In this document: piece after piece, positions 1 through 9,200 of the stretch
How the letters are laid out: every line of letters starts with the position of its first letter
Position numbering within the stretch: position 1 is the first letter of the stretch
NCBI RefSeq assembly: GCF_003096415.1
Contig: NZ_QEKH01000006.1
Span: forward strand, 112,320-176,319
Length of the DNA stretch: 64,000 nt
Direction of reading: 5' to 3'
Source of the DNA: Victivallis vadensis
Lineage (GTDB): Bacteria; Verrucomicrobiota; Lentisphaeria; Victivallales; Victivallaceae
The notes under the pieces: model-generated
Told to the model about the DNA's origin: nothing
The model's input: the letters and a program-made list of their open reading frames with translations, nothing else
Database searches by the model: none
Program-made: the position numbers and the translations under genes

Positions 1-163
1 TCAAGACAAAAAAATATCACGTCGGCATTTTCAGCCTGACTATACCATCTCTTTACGATATTGCTCCAACTCAGCACAGCGGAGCACTGCTTTCGCCACA
101 TCCTTATTATACATCAATGCACAAATATTTCAAATGAAAAATCAAAAAATTATCCATTTTTAT
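1..163. other. intergenic region at window edge
   Basis: AT-rich non-coding DNA before the S24 repressor promoter. Reading frames here lack a ribosome binding site and run out of frame into the repressor gene. I see no RNA gene or repeat in it. The gene upstream, if any, is outside the window. Confidence 0.5.
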
Positions 164-197
164 TTGATTTTGTACATTTGAGCATTATATTGTACAT
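164..197 (+). promoter_or_regulatory. promoter with paired TTGTACAT operator sites
   Basis: A -35 box TTGATT (164-169) and a -10 box TATATT (186-191) are separated by 16 bp. Two identical octamers TTGTACAT lie at 170-177 and 190-197, exactly 20 bp apart, each centred on the palindrome TGTACA. One falls between the promoter boxes and the other covers the -10 and start region. The downstream gene encodes a CI/LexA-type repressor, so these are inferred to be its autoregulatory operators. Confidence 0.6.
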
Positions 198-238
198 CAA
201 AGAGAAAAACAGACTGGGCAAACGAAGGAATCCGTATC

Positions 239-1177
239 ATGAAAATCGACTCCGAAATCAGGGCGGCGCTGGAGCGCGCGATCGAAGCGAACAGCAACCG
301 CTACCAGTTCTCACTGAAAGTCGGCATCCCGCAGCAGACCATCGGCCGGTGGCTCAGCGGCCGGACCACCTCCATCACCGACGACGCGTGGAGCCGGGTG
401 CATCCCTACCTGAAACCCTATATGGGCACCGTTGCGGCGCCGCAGGTTCCGCCCGCCGCGCCGCCGACCACGCCGGATACCATCCGCAATACCCCGGAGC
501 TGCGCGAGTGCATCAAGGACGCGATGCTCCGCGAAGGCGTCGCCTCCGCCGCCGACCTCAACCGGCTGATCGGCTACGACAGCGTCCACACGCTCGAACG
601 GCTGCTCTCCGGGAAGCTGAACTGGTTCCCCGACATCCTCTCCGCGGTCGCGGAAGCCCTCGGCATCGACCACGATTCATTGCCGATCTCTCCGGCGGAA
701 CGCATGCAGCTGCTTCCCGCCGGCTATTTCGGCGACGGCGCGATGCTGGTCCGCCCGATTCCGGTGGTCTCATGGGCCAATGCGGCGGGGCATCTCGACC
801 TGCTGGCCAATCCCGATACGCGCCTCTTTTCGCGCTGGGACCCTGAAAATACCGAAACCGTCCCGGCGCCCGTCGGCACCCGGAAAGGGACTCAGGCTTT
901 CCGCGTCACCGGCATCTCCATGGAGCCGACCATCATGGACGACGATATCATCCTGGTGGAACAGCGCATGTCGCTCGATGAAGTTCCGAACAACAAGATC
1001 GTGGTCGCCCGCCTGACCGAAGGCAAGTTCGAAGACTGCGTCGTGTGCAAACGGCTCCGCCGGCAGGGAGGTCATTGCTGGCTGACCAGCGACAATCCCG
1101 CCGGCATGGTGATCCCCGTGGAGCCCTCCGACCTCCAATGGCTCGGCATCGTCGTGCGCAAGCAGAGCGAACTGTGA
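239..1177 (+). CDS. S24-family (LexA/CI-like) transcriptional repressor
   Basis: A 312-residue repressor with a DNA-binding N-terminus and a self-cleaving peptidase C-terminus. A helix-turn-helix-like segment lies at about 18-45 (ending in QQTIGRWLSGRT) and a second XRE-like segment at about 95-143. After a Pro-rich linker, the S24 domain shows an Ala-Gly bond (A183-G184) in the position of the LexA/CI cleavage site, a nucleophile Ser227 in GISMEP and a general-base Lys271 in VCKRL. These match the Ser-Lys dyad of the family, so cleavage under SOS-type conditions is plausible. Paired TTGTACAT sites overlap its promoter. It is convergent with dsbD, with a gap of only 8 bp. No phage genes are adjacent, so it may be a chromosomal stress regulator or a phage relic. 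Confidence 0.85.
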   Translation: MKIDSEIRAALERAIEANSNRYQFSLKVGIPQQTIGRWLSGRTTSITDDAWSRVHPYLKPYMGTVAAPQVPPAAPPTTPDTIRNTPELRECIKDAMLREGVASAADLNRLIGYDSVHTLERLLSGKLNWFPDILSAVAEALGIDHDSLPISPAERMQLLPAGYFGDGAMLVRPIPVVSWANAAGHLDLLANPDTRLFSRWDPENTETVPAPVGTRKGTQAFRVTGISMEPTIMDDDIILVEQRMSLDEVPNNKIVVARLTEGKFEDCVVCKRLRRQGGHCWLTSDNPAGMVIPVEPSDLQWLGIVVRKQSEL

Positions 1178-1185
1178 TCCCCGAT

Positions 1186-2694
1186 TTATTGCGGAGAAAG
1201 GATCACGAAAGCGGGCAAGCCGGGGATGTCCCACTTTTTCATGATGCCGTCGATTCCGGAGGCGCCCGGATCTTCCGCCTGGAATTTCACGACCACGAAC
1301 TTCTCCATTTCCCGTTTGATTTCGGGATCGCTGAGTACATTCTTTTCCATGCTCTTGCAGTTTTTGCACCAACTGGCCCAGAGGTCCACCAGCACCGGCT
1401 TGTTCTGTTCGCGGGCGGTGGCCAGGCCGGCTTTGAGCCGGGCGATTTCCGCTTCCGGCGAATACTCGCCCGGGAGCAGCGTATAACCGGTATAGCCGTA
1501 ATAGAGCGCCGCCAGCAGGATAATTCCGCCGAACACGTACTTGACCGTGACCATGAACTGTCCCGGTTTCGGCAGGACGCCGAGTCCGGCTCCGGCCAGC
1601 GGCCACGGCAGCGCCATGCCGACGCCCAGCAAAAAGGGCAATCCCAGCGCCAGCACATTGCCGCCCTGAAACCGTTCCGCCGCCAATACCAATACCGCGA
1701 TCACCACCGGGGCGACGCAGGCTCCGGCCAGCAATGCGGCCACCGCCCCCATCACCAGCGCGACCACGGTTTTGCCGCCTTTGATCCGGGAAGGCTTCAC
1801 ATTGACTTTACCGGATAAATCCAGATTGAACAAACCGAACATCGCCAGCGCCAGCACGACGAAGACCGCCGCGATCGCGAAATTGAACCAGCTCGAGGCG
1901 TTCAATTCCCCGAAACGCGCTCCGGTCAGGATCACCGCCACGCCGAGTATTCCGTAGGCGGCCGCCATTCCGATGCCGTACGCGAGGCCGCGCCGGAAGC
2001 CGGTCATTTTGTCCGCTCCGTCTGCGCCGATGATCGCCAGGTTCACCGGAATCATCGGCAGCACGCAGGGCGTCAGGTTCAATCCCAGACCGCCGAGCAC
2101 GGTCAGCAATACGATCCAGAGCCAGCCGGCATCGGCGCCGAATCCGGAGTTTTCCGCTTCGCCGACGTCCGTCCCGGTCAGGAACGCCTTGAACTGCGGA
2201 ACATTCTGCAAACCGATCACCTTGCGGTCCAGTTTGAACTCCTCTTTTCCCACTTCGGCCGCCGCCGCTTTTTCCTCAAGCTCAGCCAGAGGTGACGCAG
2301 CCGGAGTCAAATCCAGCTTCTTCGGCAGGAAACACATGGCAGGGCTTTCCGCCGTTTTTTCACGGCATCCCTGATAATTCACCGTTGCCTTGAACGGCGG
2401 CATACCGGTGAACTTCCAGACATGGGTTCCGGCCGGATAGATCCCGACATCTCCCAGAAATTCATCGTGATGGGGCACCGCTTCCGGGCTTGACGTCATC
2501 GCGGCGGCACTGCCGTCGGCTCCGGTTACGACGAGAATCAGCGAATTCGCATAAAAATAATTCCCCGGCGCGACCCGTGCAGTCACTGTCAGGCTGTTAC
2601 CGGCGCTTTTCGCCTCCCACTCGAAAGGCGGAGCGCAAAAAGCGGCAACCGTCATCAGGAAAAAAGCGATGACGGCAATCATTTTGTTCGGCAT
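1186..2694 (-). CDS. dsbD: DsbD-type thiol:disulfide interchange protein, short C-terminus
   Basis: Moves electrons from cytoplasmic thioredoxin across the inner membrane to periplasmic thiol proteins. It has a signal peptide (about 1-20), an N-terminal DsbD-alpha-like beta domain with FYANSL, a multi-span membrane core beginning near LNLTPCVLPMIPVNL with the conserved Cys-Pro, and a C-terminal thioredoxin domain with WASWCKNC (C443, C446). AAAGGAGGA precedes the ATG. The protein ends just after the cis-Pro strand (GLPAFVILSPQ), so the last strand and helix of the thioredoxin fold, about 25-30 residues, are missing compared with typical DsbD. The stop lies 8 bp from the convergent repressor gene. 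The upstream thioredoxin gene, 21 bp away on the same strand, is probably co-transcribed. Confidence 0.88.
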   Translation of the reverse strand: MPNKMIAVIAFFLMTVAAFCAPPFEWEAKSAGNSLTVTARVAPGNYFYANSLILVVTGADGSAAAMTSSPEAVPHHDEFLGDVGIYPAGTHVWKFTGMPPFKATVNYQGCREKTAESPAMCFLPKKLDLTPAASPLAELEEKAAAAEVGKEEFKLDRKVIGLQNVPQFKAFLTGTDVGEAENSGFGADAGWLWIVLLTVLGGLGLNLTPCVLPMIPVNLAIIGADGADKMTGFRRGLAYGIGMAAAYGILGVAVILTGARFGELNASSWFNFAIAAVFVVLALAMFGLFNLDLSGKVNVKPSRIKGGKTVVALVMGAVAALLAGACVAPVVIAVLVLAAERFQGGNVLALGLPFLLGVGMALPWPLAGAGLGVLPKPGQFMVTVKYVFGGIILLAALYYGYTGYTLLPGEYSPEAEIARLKAGLATAREQNKPVLVDLWASWCKNCKSMEKNVLSDPEIKREMEKFVVVKFQAEDPGASGIDGIMKKWDIPGLPAFVILSPQ

Positions 2695-2715
2695 GGCGTC
2701 CTCCTTTCGGCGGTG

Positions 2716-3213
2716 TTATTCCAAAGCGGCAAGAATCCGGCTCAGATTGTTCGGCCAGTAACCGCCCGGCATGTAGCCGTCGATCAGGCCGACCGTCCTG
2801 CCGTCGGCATTCAGGATCAGCGTAGTCGGAAACCCTTCCACCTTATAATGTTCTTTCAGTTTTTCATTCTGTTCCAACAACTCTTTCGGCCAGCTCGACT
2901 TTTTGTCTGGAAAGTTCAGAAAAAGCAGCACGGCTTTGCCGTCCACGCTCTTTTTCCACTCGGGTTTGCTCAATACTTCCGCCTCCAACTGCAGGCAGGC
3001 CGGACACCAGTCCGCGCCGGTAAAAAGCGCCACGACCGGCAGTTTTTCGGCTTTCGCCCGGGCGAGCGCCTGCCGATAGTCGGTGAACCAGTTCTTATCC
3101 GGCACGCCCGGCAGCAAAACAGGTTCCGCCTTTGAAGTTTCCGCCGCATATCCGGCGGCGCTCCCGGCAATCATTGCGACTGCCGCCAACAGGCTCATCC
3201 ACATTTTTTTCAT
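2716..3213 (-). CDS. secreted thioredoxin-family protein
   Basis: A 165-residue periplasmic thioredoxin-like protein. A cleavable signal peptide (MKKMW start, hydrophobic core to about residue 22) precedes a single thioredoxin fold with the active site WCPAC (C70, C73) and a cis-Pro in GFPTTLIL. The start at 3213 is chosen because AGGAGGA sits just upstream; an in-frame start 27 bp earlier lacks this. It lies directly upstream of dsbD on the same strand, so it is a likely partner that receives electrons from DsbD to reduce periplasmic disulfides. Confidence 0.85.
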   Translation of the reverse strand: MKKMWMSLLAAVAMIAGSAAGYAAETSKAEPVLLPGVPDKNWFTDYRQALARAKAEKLPVVALFTGADWCPACLQLEAEVLSKPEWKKSVDGKAVLLFLNFPDKKSSWPKELLEQNEKLKEHYKVEGFPTTLILNADGRTVGLIDGYMPGGYWPNNLSRILAALE

Positions 3214-3303
3214 AATCTCTCCTCCTGATGAAATAACCACGGCTCTTCATATTCCGTATAGAAATTACCATACCCTTCTTCCCGGAAAAATCAAGAGCCT
3301 GAT

Positions 3304-3331
3304 TTGCTATTTCCGACCGAACCGGTATATT
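3304..3331 (+). promoter_or_regulatory. putative pepD promoter
   Basis: TTGCTA (3304-3309) and TATATT (3326-3331) are spaced by 16 bp and lie about 40 bp before the pepD start codon, in an AT-rich gap. Confidence 0.45.
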
Positions 3332-3372
3332 TGTAGTAAGAAACAGTTAATACAGGAAAGCAAACACATAAG

Positions 3373-4836
3373 ATGAATTCCCAACTTGCCAAATTGGAAC
3401 CGGCCCCCGTCTGGCGGCTTTTCGACGCGATCTGCGCGATTCCGCATCCGTCCGGGCATGAAACCAGACTTGCCGCGGCGCTGGCGGCGCTGGCGGAAAA
3501 AAACGGACTTGCCGTCCGGATCGACGTGACCGGCAATCTCCGGATCGACCGGCCCGCTTCTCCCGGCTTTGAAGATTCCCCGATGATCCTGCTTCAGGGA
3601 CATCTCGATATGGTGCCCCAGGCGCTCGCGACCGTCGATTTCGACTTCACCCGTGAACCGATTCCGCTGACTGTGGAAGACGGCTGGGTCAGATCCGCAG
3701 CCGGAACCACACTCGGCAGCGACGACGGCATCGGCGTGGCCGCCGCGATGGCGCTGCTGCTGGATCCCGAATTGAAATGCGGTCCGCTGGCCGGCGTATT
3801 CACGGTCTCAGAGGAAGTCGGGCTCAACGGAGCGCTCGCCCTTTCCGCGGAGTTCCTGAAGGGAGACTTCCTGCTGAACCTCGATTCGGAGGAGGAGGGA
3901 CAGCTCTACATCGGCTGTGCGGGCGGCGCCCGGCTGGAAATCGACGTCGAGCTGCCGCAGGCGGCGGTTCCGCCGGGCTATACCGGGCTGTGCTGCGAGA
4001 TCAAGAACCTCGCGGGCGGGCACTCCGGCGTGGACATCCATCTGCGGCGCGGCAATGCGGTCGCCTTTCTGGCGCGGCTGCTGGAAAAGATGCCGGAATT
4101 TGAAGTCGCCGCGCTCTCCGGCGGCACGCTTGACAATGTGATTCCGCGCGAAGCGGTCGCATTCGGCGCGGTCGATCCGGCCCGGCTGGCCACGCTGCGA
4201 TTGCGCGCCGCCAACCTGGCGCTCGAATTCGCCCGTGAATTCGACGCCCCGCCGGATTTCGCGGTGGAATTGCGGCCCGCCGTCCTGCCCGAACGGGTCT
4301 GGGAGCGGAGCTTCCGCGAAAAGCTGGTCGCACTGCTGGCAACCTGTCCGAACGGCGTGCGCTCGATGGATCGCGCCCTCGACGTGGTCCGCACCAGCAC
4401 CAACCTCGCGGCGGTGAAAACCGACGGGGCGCAGTTGAAGATCCGTACCAGCCAGCGCAGTCTGGTCGATGCGGAACGTCAGAAGCTGACCGACGAAATC
4501 GCCGCCCACTTCGCCCCGGCCGGCGGCAGGCCGACGGTGGACAACTCCTATCCCGGCTGGGAGCCGGACCCGGAGTCGGAGCTGCTGCGCACCGCGGAAT
4601 CACTCTACCGGGAACTTTTCGGCACTCCGCCTCAGGTCAAGGTGATTCACGCCGGGCTGGAGTGCGGCATTCTGGCGGGGATCAATCCGGCTCTCCAGAT
4701 GATTTCGTTCGGCCCGACCCTGATCCATCCGCACAGCCCCTCGGAAAAGCTCAATATCGCCTCGGTCGGCCGTTTTTACGAATTTCTGAGAAAACTGGTG
4801 TCGCAGTTGCAGATTCCGCCGGAACCGGATAAATAA
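3373..4836 (+). CDS. pepD: aminoacyl-histidine dipeptidase (PepD, M20 family)
   Basis: A cytosolic zinc dipeptidase of the peptidase M20/PepD family, usual length near 485 residues, here 487. Visible metal and catalytic motifs are LLQGHLDMV, GSDDGIGVA (bridging Asp), TVSEEVGLNG (catalytic Glu pair), LNLDSEEEG and the C-terminal zinc ligand in IHPHSPSEKL. The dimerisation insert contains AGGHSGVDIH. It hydrolyses dipeptides such as carnosine-type Xaa-His and Cys-Gly, a peptide-salvage role. The gene is monocistronic, divergent from the thioredoxin/dsbD pair and followed by its own spacer. Confidence 0.92.
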   Translation: MNSQLAKLEPAPVWRLFDAICAIPHPSGHETRLAAALAALAEKNGLAVRIDVTGNLRIDRPASPGFEDSPMILLQGHLDMVPQALATVDFDFTREPIPLTVEDGWVRSAAGTTLGSDDGIGVAAAMALLLDPELKCGPLAGVFTVSEEVGLNGALALSAEFLKGDFLLNLDSEEEGQLYIGCAGGARLEIDVELPQAAVPPGYTGLCCEIKNLAGGHSGVDIHLRRGNAVAFLARLLEKMPEFEVAALSGGTLDNVIPREAVAFGAVDPARLATLRLRAANLALEFAREFDAPPDFAVELRPAVLPERVWERSFREKLVALLATCPNGVRSMDRALDVVRTSTNLAAVKTDGAQLKIRTSQRSLVDAERQKLTDEIAAHFAPAGGRPTVDNSYPGWEPDPESELLRTAESLYRELFGTPPQVKVIHAGLECGILAGINPALQMISFGPTLIHPHSPSEKLNIASVGRFYEFLRKLVSQLQIPPEPDK

Positions 4837-4859
4837 TACGGTGATTTTCCGCAGGCGAT

Positions 4860-4888
4860 TTGAAAAAATACGGATCGCGGTGTATATA
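4860..4888 (+). promoter_or_regulatory. putative promoter of the parvulin gene
   Basis: TTGAAA (4860-4865) and TATATA (4883-4888) with a 17-bp spacer, about 100 bp before the next start codon. Confidence 0.5.
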
Positions 4889-4990
4889 TAGTGAAATCAA
4901 CAGGTTTCCGGAATTCCGGGAGCCGTAAACAGCAACGCAAGAGGATGGGCGGCCCGGCGGGGTCGCCCGTTATAAAAAGGAGAAAAGAAG

Positions 4991-6076
4991 ATGAGAAATG
5001 CAAAAACTGTGATGTCCCTGCTGGCGGCCGGCACCGTGATGTGCTCGTTCGCGGCGGAGGAAGCCAAACCGGCCGCGAAGCCGGCGGAAGCCCCCAAACC
5101 GGCCGCGAAGCCGGCGGAGCCGGAAATCTGGGCCAAGCTCCCGGATGTGGTCGCCCAGATCGGCGACAAGAAGATCACCAAGCAGGAGGTCCTGAAGCCC
5201 CTGCTCGCCCAGATGCCGGATGGCAAGGTTCCGTCGATGATGGCCGACCAGCTCGACAACGCTGCCCCCGGCGTCATCAAGTGGTTCGTTGACCAGCAGA
5301 TTCTGGAAGCCGCGGCGGCAAAAGCCGGATTCAAGCCCTCGAAGGAACATGCGCAAAAAGCGGTGAAGGCTCAGTGGGAGAAAGTCGGCAAGGAGGATCG
5401 CGAACGATTTGCTCAGATGCTCCAGATCCAGAATAAAACGGTTGAACAGTATCAGGAGGAGATGGTTTCCAATCCGGAGATCCAAAAGCAGATTGCGCTG
5501 GATGAATTTCTCAAGACCAAGATCGCCGAACCGACGGTCACCGAGGCTGAAATGCGCAAATATTACGACGAGAACAAGCAAAAAGAGTTCTCCACTCCGG
5601 CGGATCGGCCCGGAACTTTCCGTGCGTCCCATATCCTGATCATGGTCGACGACAAGGCCGACGACGCCGCCAAGAAAGCCGCGCTCGACCAGATCAACGC
5701 GATTTCCGCGGAGCTGAAAAAGGATCCGGCCAGGTTCGAAGCGCTGGCCCGCGAGAAGAGCGGTTGTCCGAGCAAGGCAAAGGGCGGTTCCCTCGACTCG
5801 TTCAGCGACAAGGAGATGGTCCCCGAGTTCCAGAAGGCGCTGGAAGGGCTGAAAGAGGGCGAGATTTCCGCTCCGGTCAAGACCCAGTTCGGTTATCACA
5901 TCATCCGCCGCGACAAACTTCAGAGTGAAAAGGTCGAATCTTTCGACAACGTCAAGGAAACCGTCGGCAATATTCTGAAGCGGCAGAAGCAGATGCAGGC
6001 TTTCACGGACTACATGGCGCAGCTCGAAAAGGACAGCGGCGTCAAGTTCTTCGTGGCGATGCCGGAACTCAAGTAG
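4991..6076 (+). CDS. periplasmic peptidyl-prolyl isomerase (parvulin, SurA/PrsA-like)
   Basis: A 361-residue secreted folding factor. A signal peptide (1 to about 21) is followed by an Ala/Lys/Pro-rich tract (about 24-45) made of imperfect repeats of KPAAKPAE, probably a flexible linker. A SurA-N-like helical region follows, then one parvulin domain (about 205-310) with the hallmark FRASHILIMV, LDSFSDKEMVPEF and TQFGYHIIRRD. AAGGAG precedes the ATG. It would isomerise prolyl bonds and chaperone envelope or secreted proteins. It stands alone, with its own promoter and a strong terminator. Confidence 0.88.
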   Translation: MRNAKTVMSLLAAGTVMCSFAAEEAKPAAKPAEAPKPAAKPAEPEIWAKLPDVVAQIGDKKITKQEVLKPLLAQMPDGKVPSMMADQLDNAAPGVIKWFVDQQILEAAAAKAGFKPSKEHAQKAVKAQWEKVGKEDRERFAQMLQIQNKTVEQYQEEMVSNPEIQKQIALDEFLKTKIAEPTVTEAEMRKYYDENKQKEFSTPADRPGTFRASHILIMVDDKADDAAKKAALDQINAISAELKKDPARFEALAREKSGCPSKAKGGSLDSFSDKEMVPEFQKALEGLKEGEISAPVKTQFGYHIIRRDKLQSEKVESFDNVKETVGNILKRQKQMQAFTDYMAQLEKDSGVKFFVAMPELK

Positions 6077-6095
6077 TTTACGCACGAATCCCCAG

Positions 6096-6131
6096 CGGCC
6101 GCCGGACGATCGATCCGGCGGCCGTTTTTTT
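6096..6131 (+). terminator. rho-independent terminator
   Basis: A perfect 11-bp stem (6096-6106 with 6114-6124), a 7-nt loop and a run of seven T (6125-6131), 20 bp after the parvulin stop codon. Confidence 0.9.
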
Positions 6132-6152
6132 GAATATTTTTACCGGAATTCT

Positions 6153-6198
6153 TTGAGTTTTCCGAAAAACGGTGTAGATTAGATGCAACCGATTGCAT
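6153..6198 (+). promoter_or_regulatory. mannosidase promoter with LacI-type operator
   Basis: TTGAGT (6153-6158) and TAGATT (6175-6180) are 16 bp apart. Immediately downstream, overlapping the expected transcription start, lies the near-perfect 16-bp palindrome ATGCAACCGATTGCAT (6183-6198), which has the centre-CG symmetry of LacI/CcpA-family operators. The placement implies repression by a LacI-type regulator. Confidence 0.65.
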
Positions 6199-6235
6199 TT
6201 TAATTGTCAACCAACATATCTGATACGGGGGTTTT

Positions 6236-9200
6236 ATGCGCCAGGAAGAGATGAAGCTGTACCTTGACCGCTGCCGGAGATTCTGGAGACGGTGTGAACC
6301 GGATCTGTTTATCGAGTCGATTCCGGTCCGGGCCGAATTCGCGCGCACCGCGGAGCCGGTGCCGTTCGACGAGCGGCTGAAACTCGAATACAAGCCGATC
6401 GAAATCGGTGAAGATTGGGGCGAAGCGTGGGACAGCGCCTGGTTCCATCTGCAGGCCGACCTGCCCGAAGCCTGGGCGGGGCGCGAAATCGCGATGCAGC
6501 TGAACCTTTCCGGCGAAAGCCTGATCTTCAACAACGACGGCACCCCGATGTTCGCGCTGACCGGCAACAGCGTGATCAACGCGAACTACACCAAGGATAT
6601 CTGCCAGTTCCCGAAGAGCTTCCAGCTCGGCGGCAGGCTCGACCTCTACGTCGAGGCCGCCGCGAACTCGCTGTTCGGCGTCTTCATGGACGAGGAGCCG
6701 CACCGCCTGATCGAAAAGCCGGAGGGCTACTTCCCCGGCAAGGTCAAGGCGATGAAGATCGGCCTGTTCAACCGCGAGCTGTGGCAGATGCGCCTCGACT
6801 TCGAGATGCTGCTGCTCTACTTCGACACCCTTCCCGAAAACGACTACCGCCGCCGCAAGCTGCTGCACGCGATGAACGAGGCGATCAACCTCTACGCCGA
6901 CAATCCGGCCAACGCCGCGAAGGCGCGCGGTCCGCTGCAGGAGATGCTCCGGCTGCCCGCGCTCGCCTCCGCGCTGACTGTGACCGCGGTCGGCCATGCG
7001 CATATCGACACCGGCTGGCTGTGGCCGGTCCGCGAAACCATCCGCAAGTGCGCCCGCACTTTCTCGAACCAGCTCGATATGATCGAAAAGTATCCGGGCT
7101 ACGTGTTCGGCGCGTCGCAGGCGCAGCACTATGCGTTTGTGAAGGAGCATTATCCCTCCCTCTATGAGAAGATCAAAGCGCGCGTCGCCGACGGCAGCTG
7201 GGAGATTCAGGGCGGCATGTGGGTCGAAGCGGACTGCAACCTGACCAGCGGCGAATCGCTGGTCCGCCAGTTCCTGCACGGCAAGAACTTCTTCATGGAC
7301 GAATTCGGTTTCGACGTGAAGAACCTGTGGCTGCCGGACGTGTTCGGCTACTCCGCCGCACTGCCGCAGATCATCCGCAAATCGGGCTGCAACTACTTCC
7401 TGACCCAGAAGATCTCGTGGAACCAGTTCAACGAGTTCCCGCACAACACCTTCATCTGGGAGGGGATCGACGGCACCGAGGTGCTGACCCACTTCCCGCC
7501 GGAGAACACCTACAACGCTTTCGTCTCCCCGACCGAACTCGTCCCGGCCCAGAACCGCTTCAAGGAGGCCGACGTGCTCGACGAATTCCTGAGCCTTTTC
7601 GGCATCGGCGACGGCGGCGGCGGCCCGAAAGAGGAGTTCATCGAACACGCGCTGCGCCTCGGCAACATGGAAGGCATGCCGAAGGTCAGGCTCGGCCGCG
7701 CCGACGCATTCTTCGAGCGGCTCGCCAAGCACAGCGACAAGCTCTACCACTGGGTCGGCGAACTTTACCTTGAAATGCACCGCGGCACCCTGACCACGCA
7801 GGCCCGCACCAAACGCAACAACCGCAAGCTCGAACAGCTGCTGGCGGCCACCGAATTCATCTGCTCACTGGCCCCGCGGGAATCCTATCCGGCCGAAGCT
7901 CTGGACAAGGCGTGGAAGAAGCTGCTGATCAACCAGTTCCACGACATCATCCCCGGTTCCTCGATCACCAAGGTCTACGAAGTGACCGAAAAGGAGCACG
8001 CTGAACTCTTCAAGGTCTGCGAAAAGCTGATCGCCGACGCGCTCGAGACCATCGGCTCCGCCGACGAAAACGCGGTCAGTTTGATCAACACCCTCCCCTA
8101 CGCCTACAACGCCCCGGTCGAACTGCCCGCGTCGTGGGCCGGATGCGCCGTCACCGACGGCTGCGGCAACGAATTCAAGGTGCAGGTCGAGGACGGCAAG
8201 GTCTATGCGCAGGGCGAAATCCCGGCCGACTCGGTCGTCGTGCTCCGTCGCGGCGCGCCGCAGGAGCAGCCCGTGCTTGAAACCCGCCGCGAGACCGTGC
8301 TCGAAAACGAGCTGGTCCGCTACGAATTCAACGCCGCCGGCGAGCTGGTCCGCGGCTTCGACAAGGAGGCCGGCCGCGAAATCCTGCGCGACGGCGAGAA
8401 GGGCAATGTATTCTCACTCTATGTCGACCGCCCGAATACCTTCGAGGCGTGGGACGTGGATATCTTCTACGATCAGGAAGAGCGCACCGGCGCCGAGATC
8501 AAATCGATCTCCGATGTGGTCTCCGGCCCGGTCCGGTCCAGCGTGAAGCTGGTCTTCGCGATCGGCAACTCTGAAATCCGTCAGGAGGTGTCGCTGCGCG
8601 CCGGTTCCAAGCGGCTCGATTTCGCAACCGAAGTCGAATGGCATGAGGTGCGCCGGATGCTCCGCGTGCTCTTCCCGGTCGACGTAATGACCTCCGAAGC
8701 TGCGTTCGATATCCAGTACGGCTACGTGAAGCGCCCGACCCACGGCAACACCAGCTGGGATTCGGCCAAGTTCGAGGTCGTCGGCCACCGTTACGTGGAC
8801 TTCTCCGAACGCGGCTACGGTGTCGCGATCCTGAATGACTGCAAATACGGCCACCGCACCAATCAGGGCAACCTCGACCTCTGCCTGCTGCGCTCGCCCA
8901 AGTATCCCGACTGGAATGCCGACCAGGGCCGTCAGGTCTTCACCTACGCGCTGCTGCCGCACACCGGCGAACTCGCGGTCTCCAATGTGATGCACGAGGC
9001 CGCCGTCCTGAACCGCGCTCCGATCGCGGCTCCGGGCGTGGCGGTCCAGGTCCAGGCTCCGTTCCAGGTCCTCTCCGGCACCTCGACGCTCGAAGTGCTC
9101 AAAAAGGCCGAAAAGAGCGATGATCTGGTGATCCGTTTCGTCGAAACCCGCGGCGGCGCCGATCGCATCGTGTTGAAGACCAACCTCGAAAATGTAAAGC

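Noticed and set aside
239..1177. Prophage
   Set aside because: The repressor is phage-like, but no integrase, structural or replication genes are next to it.
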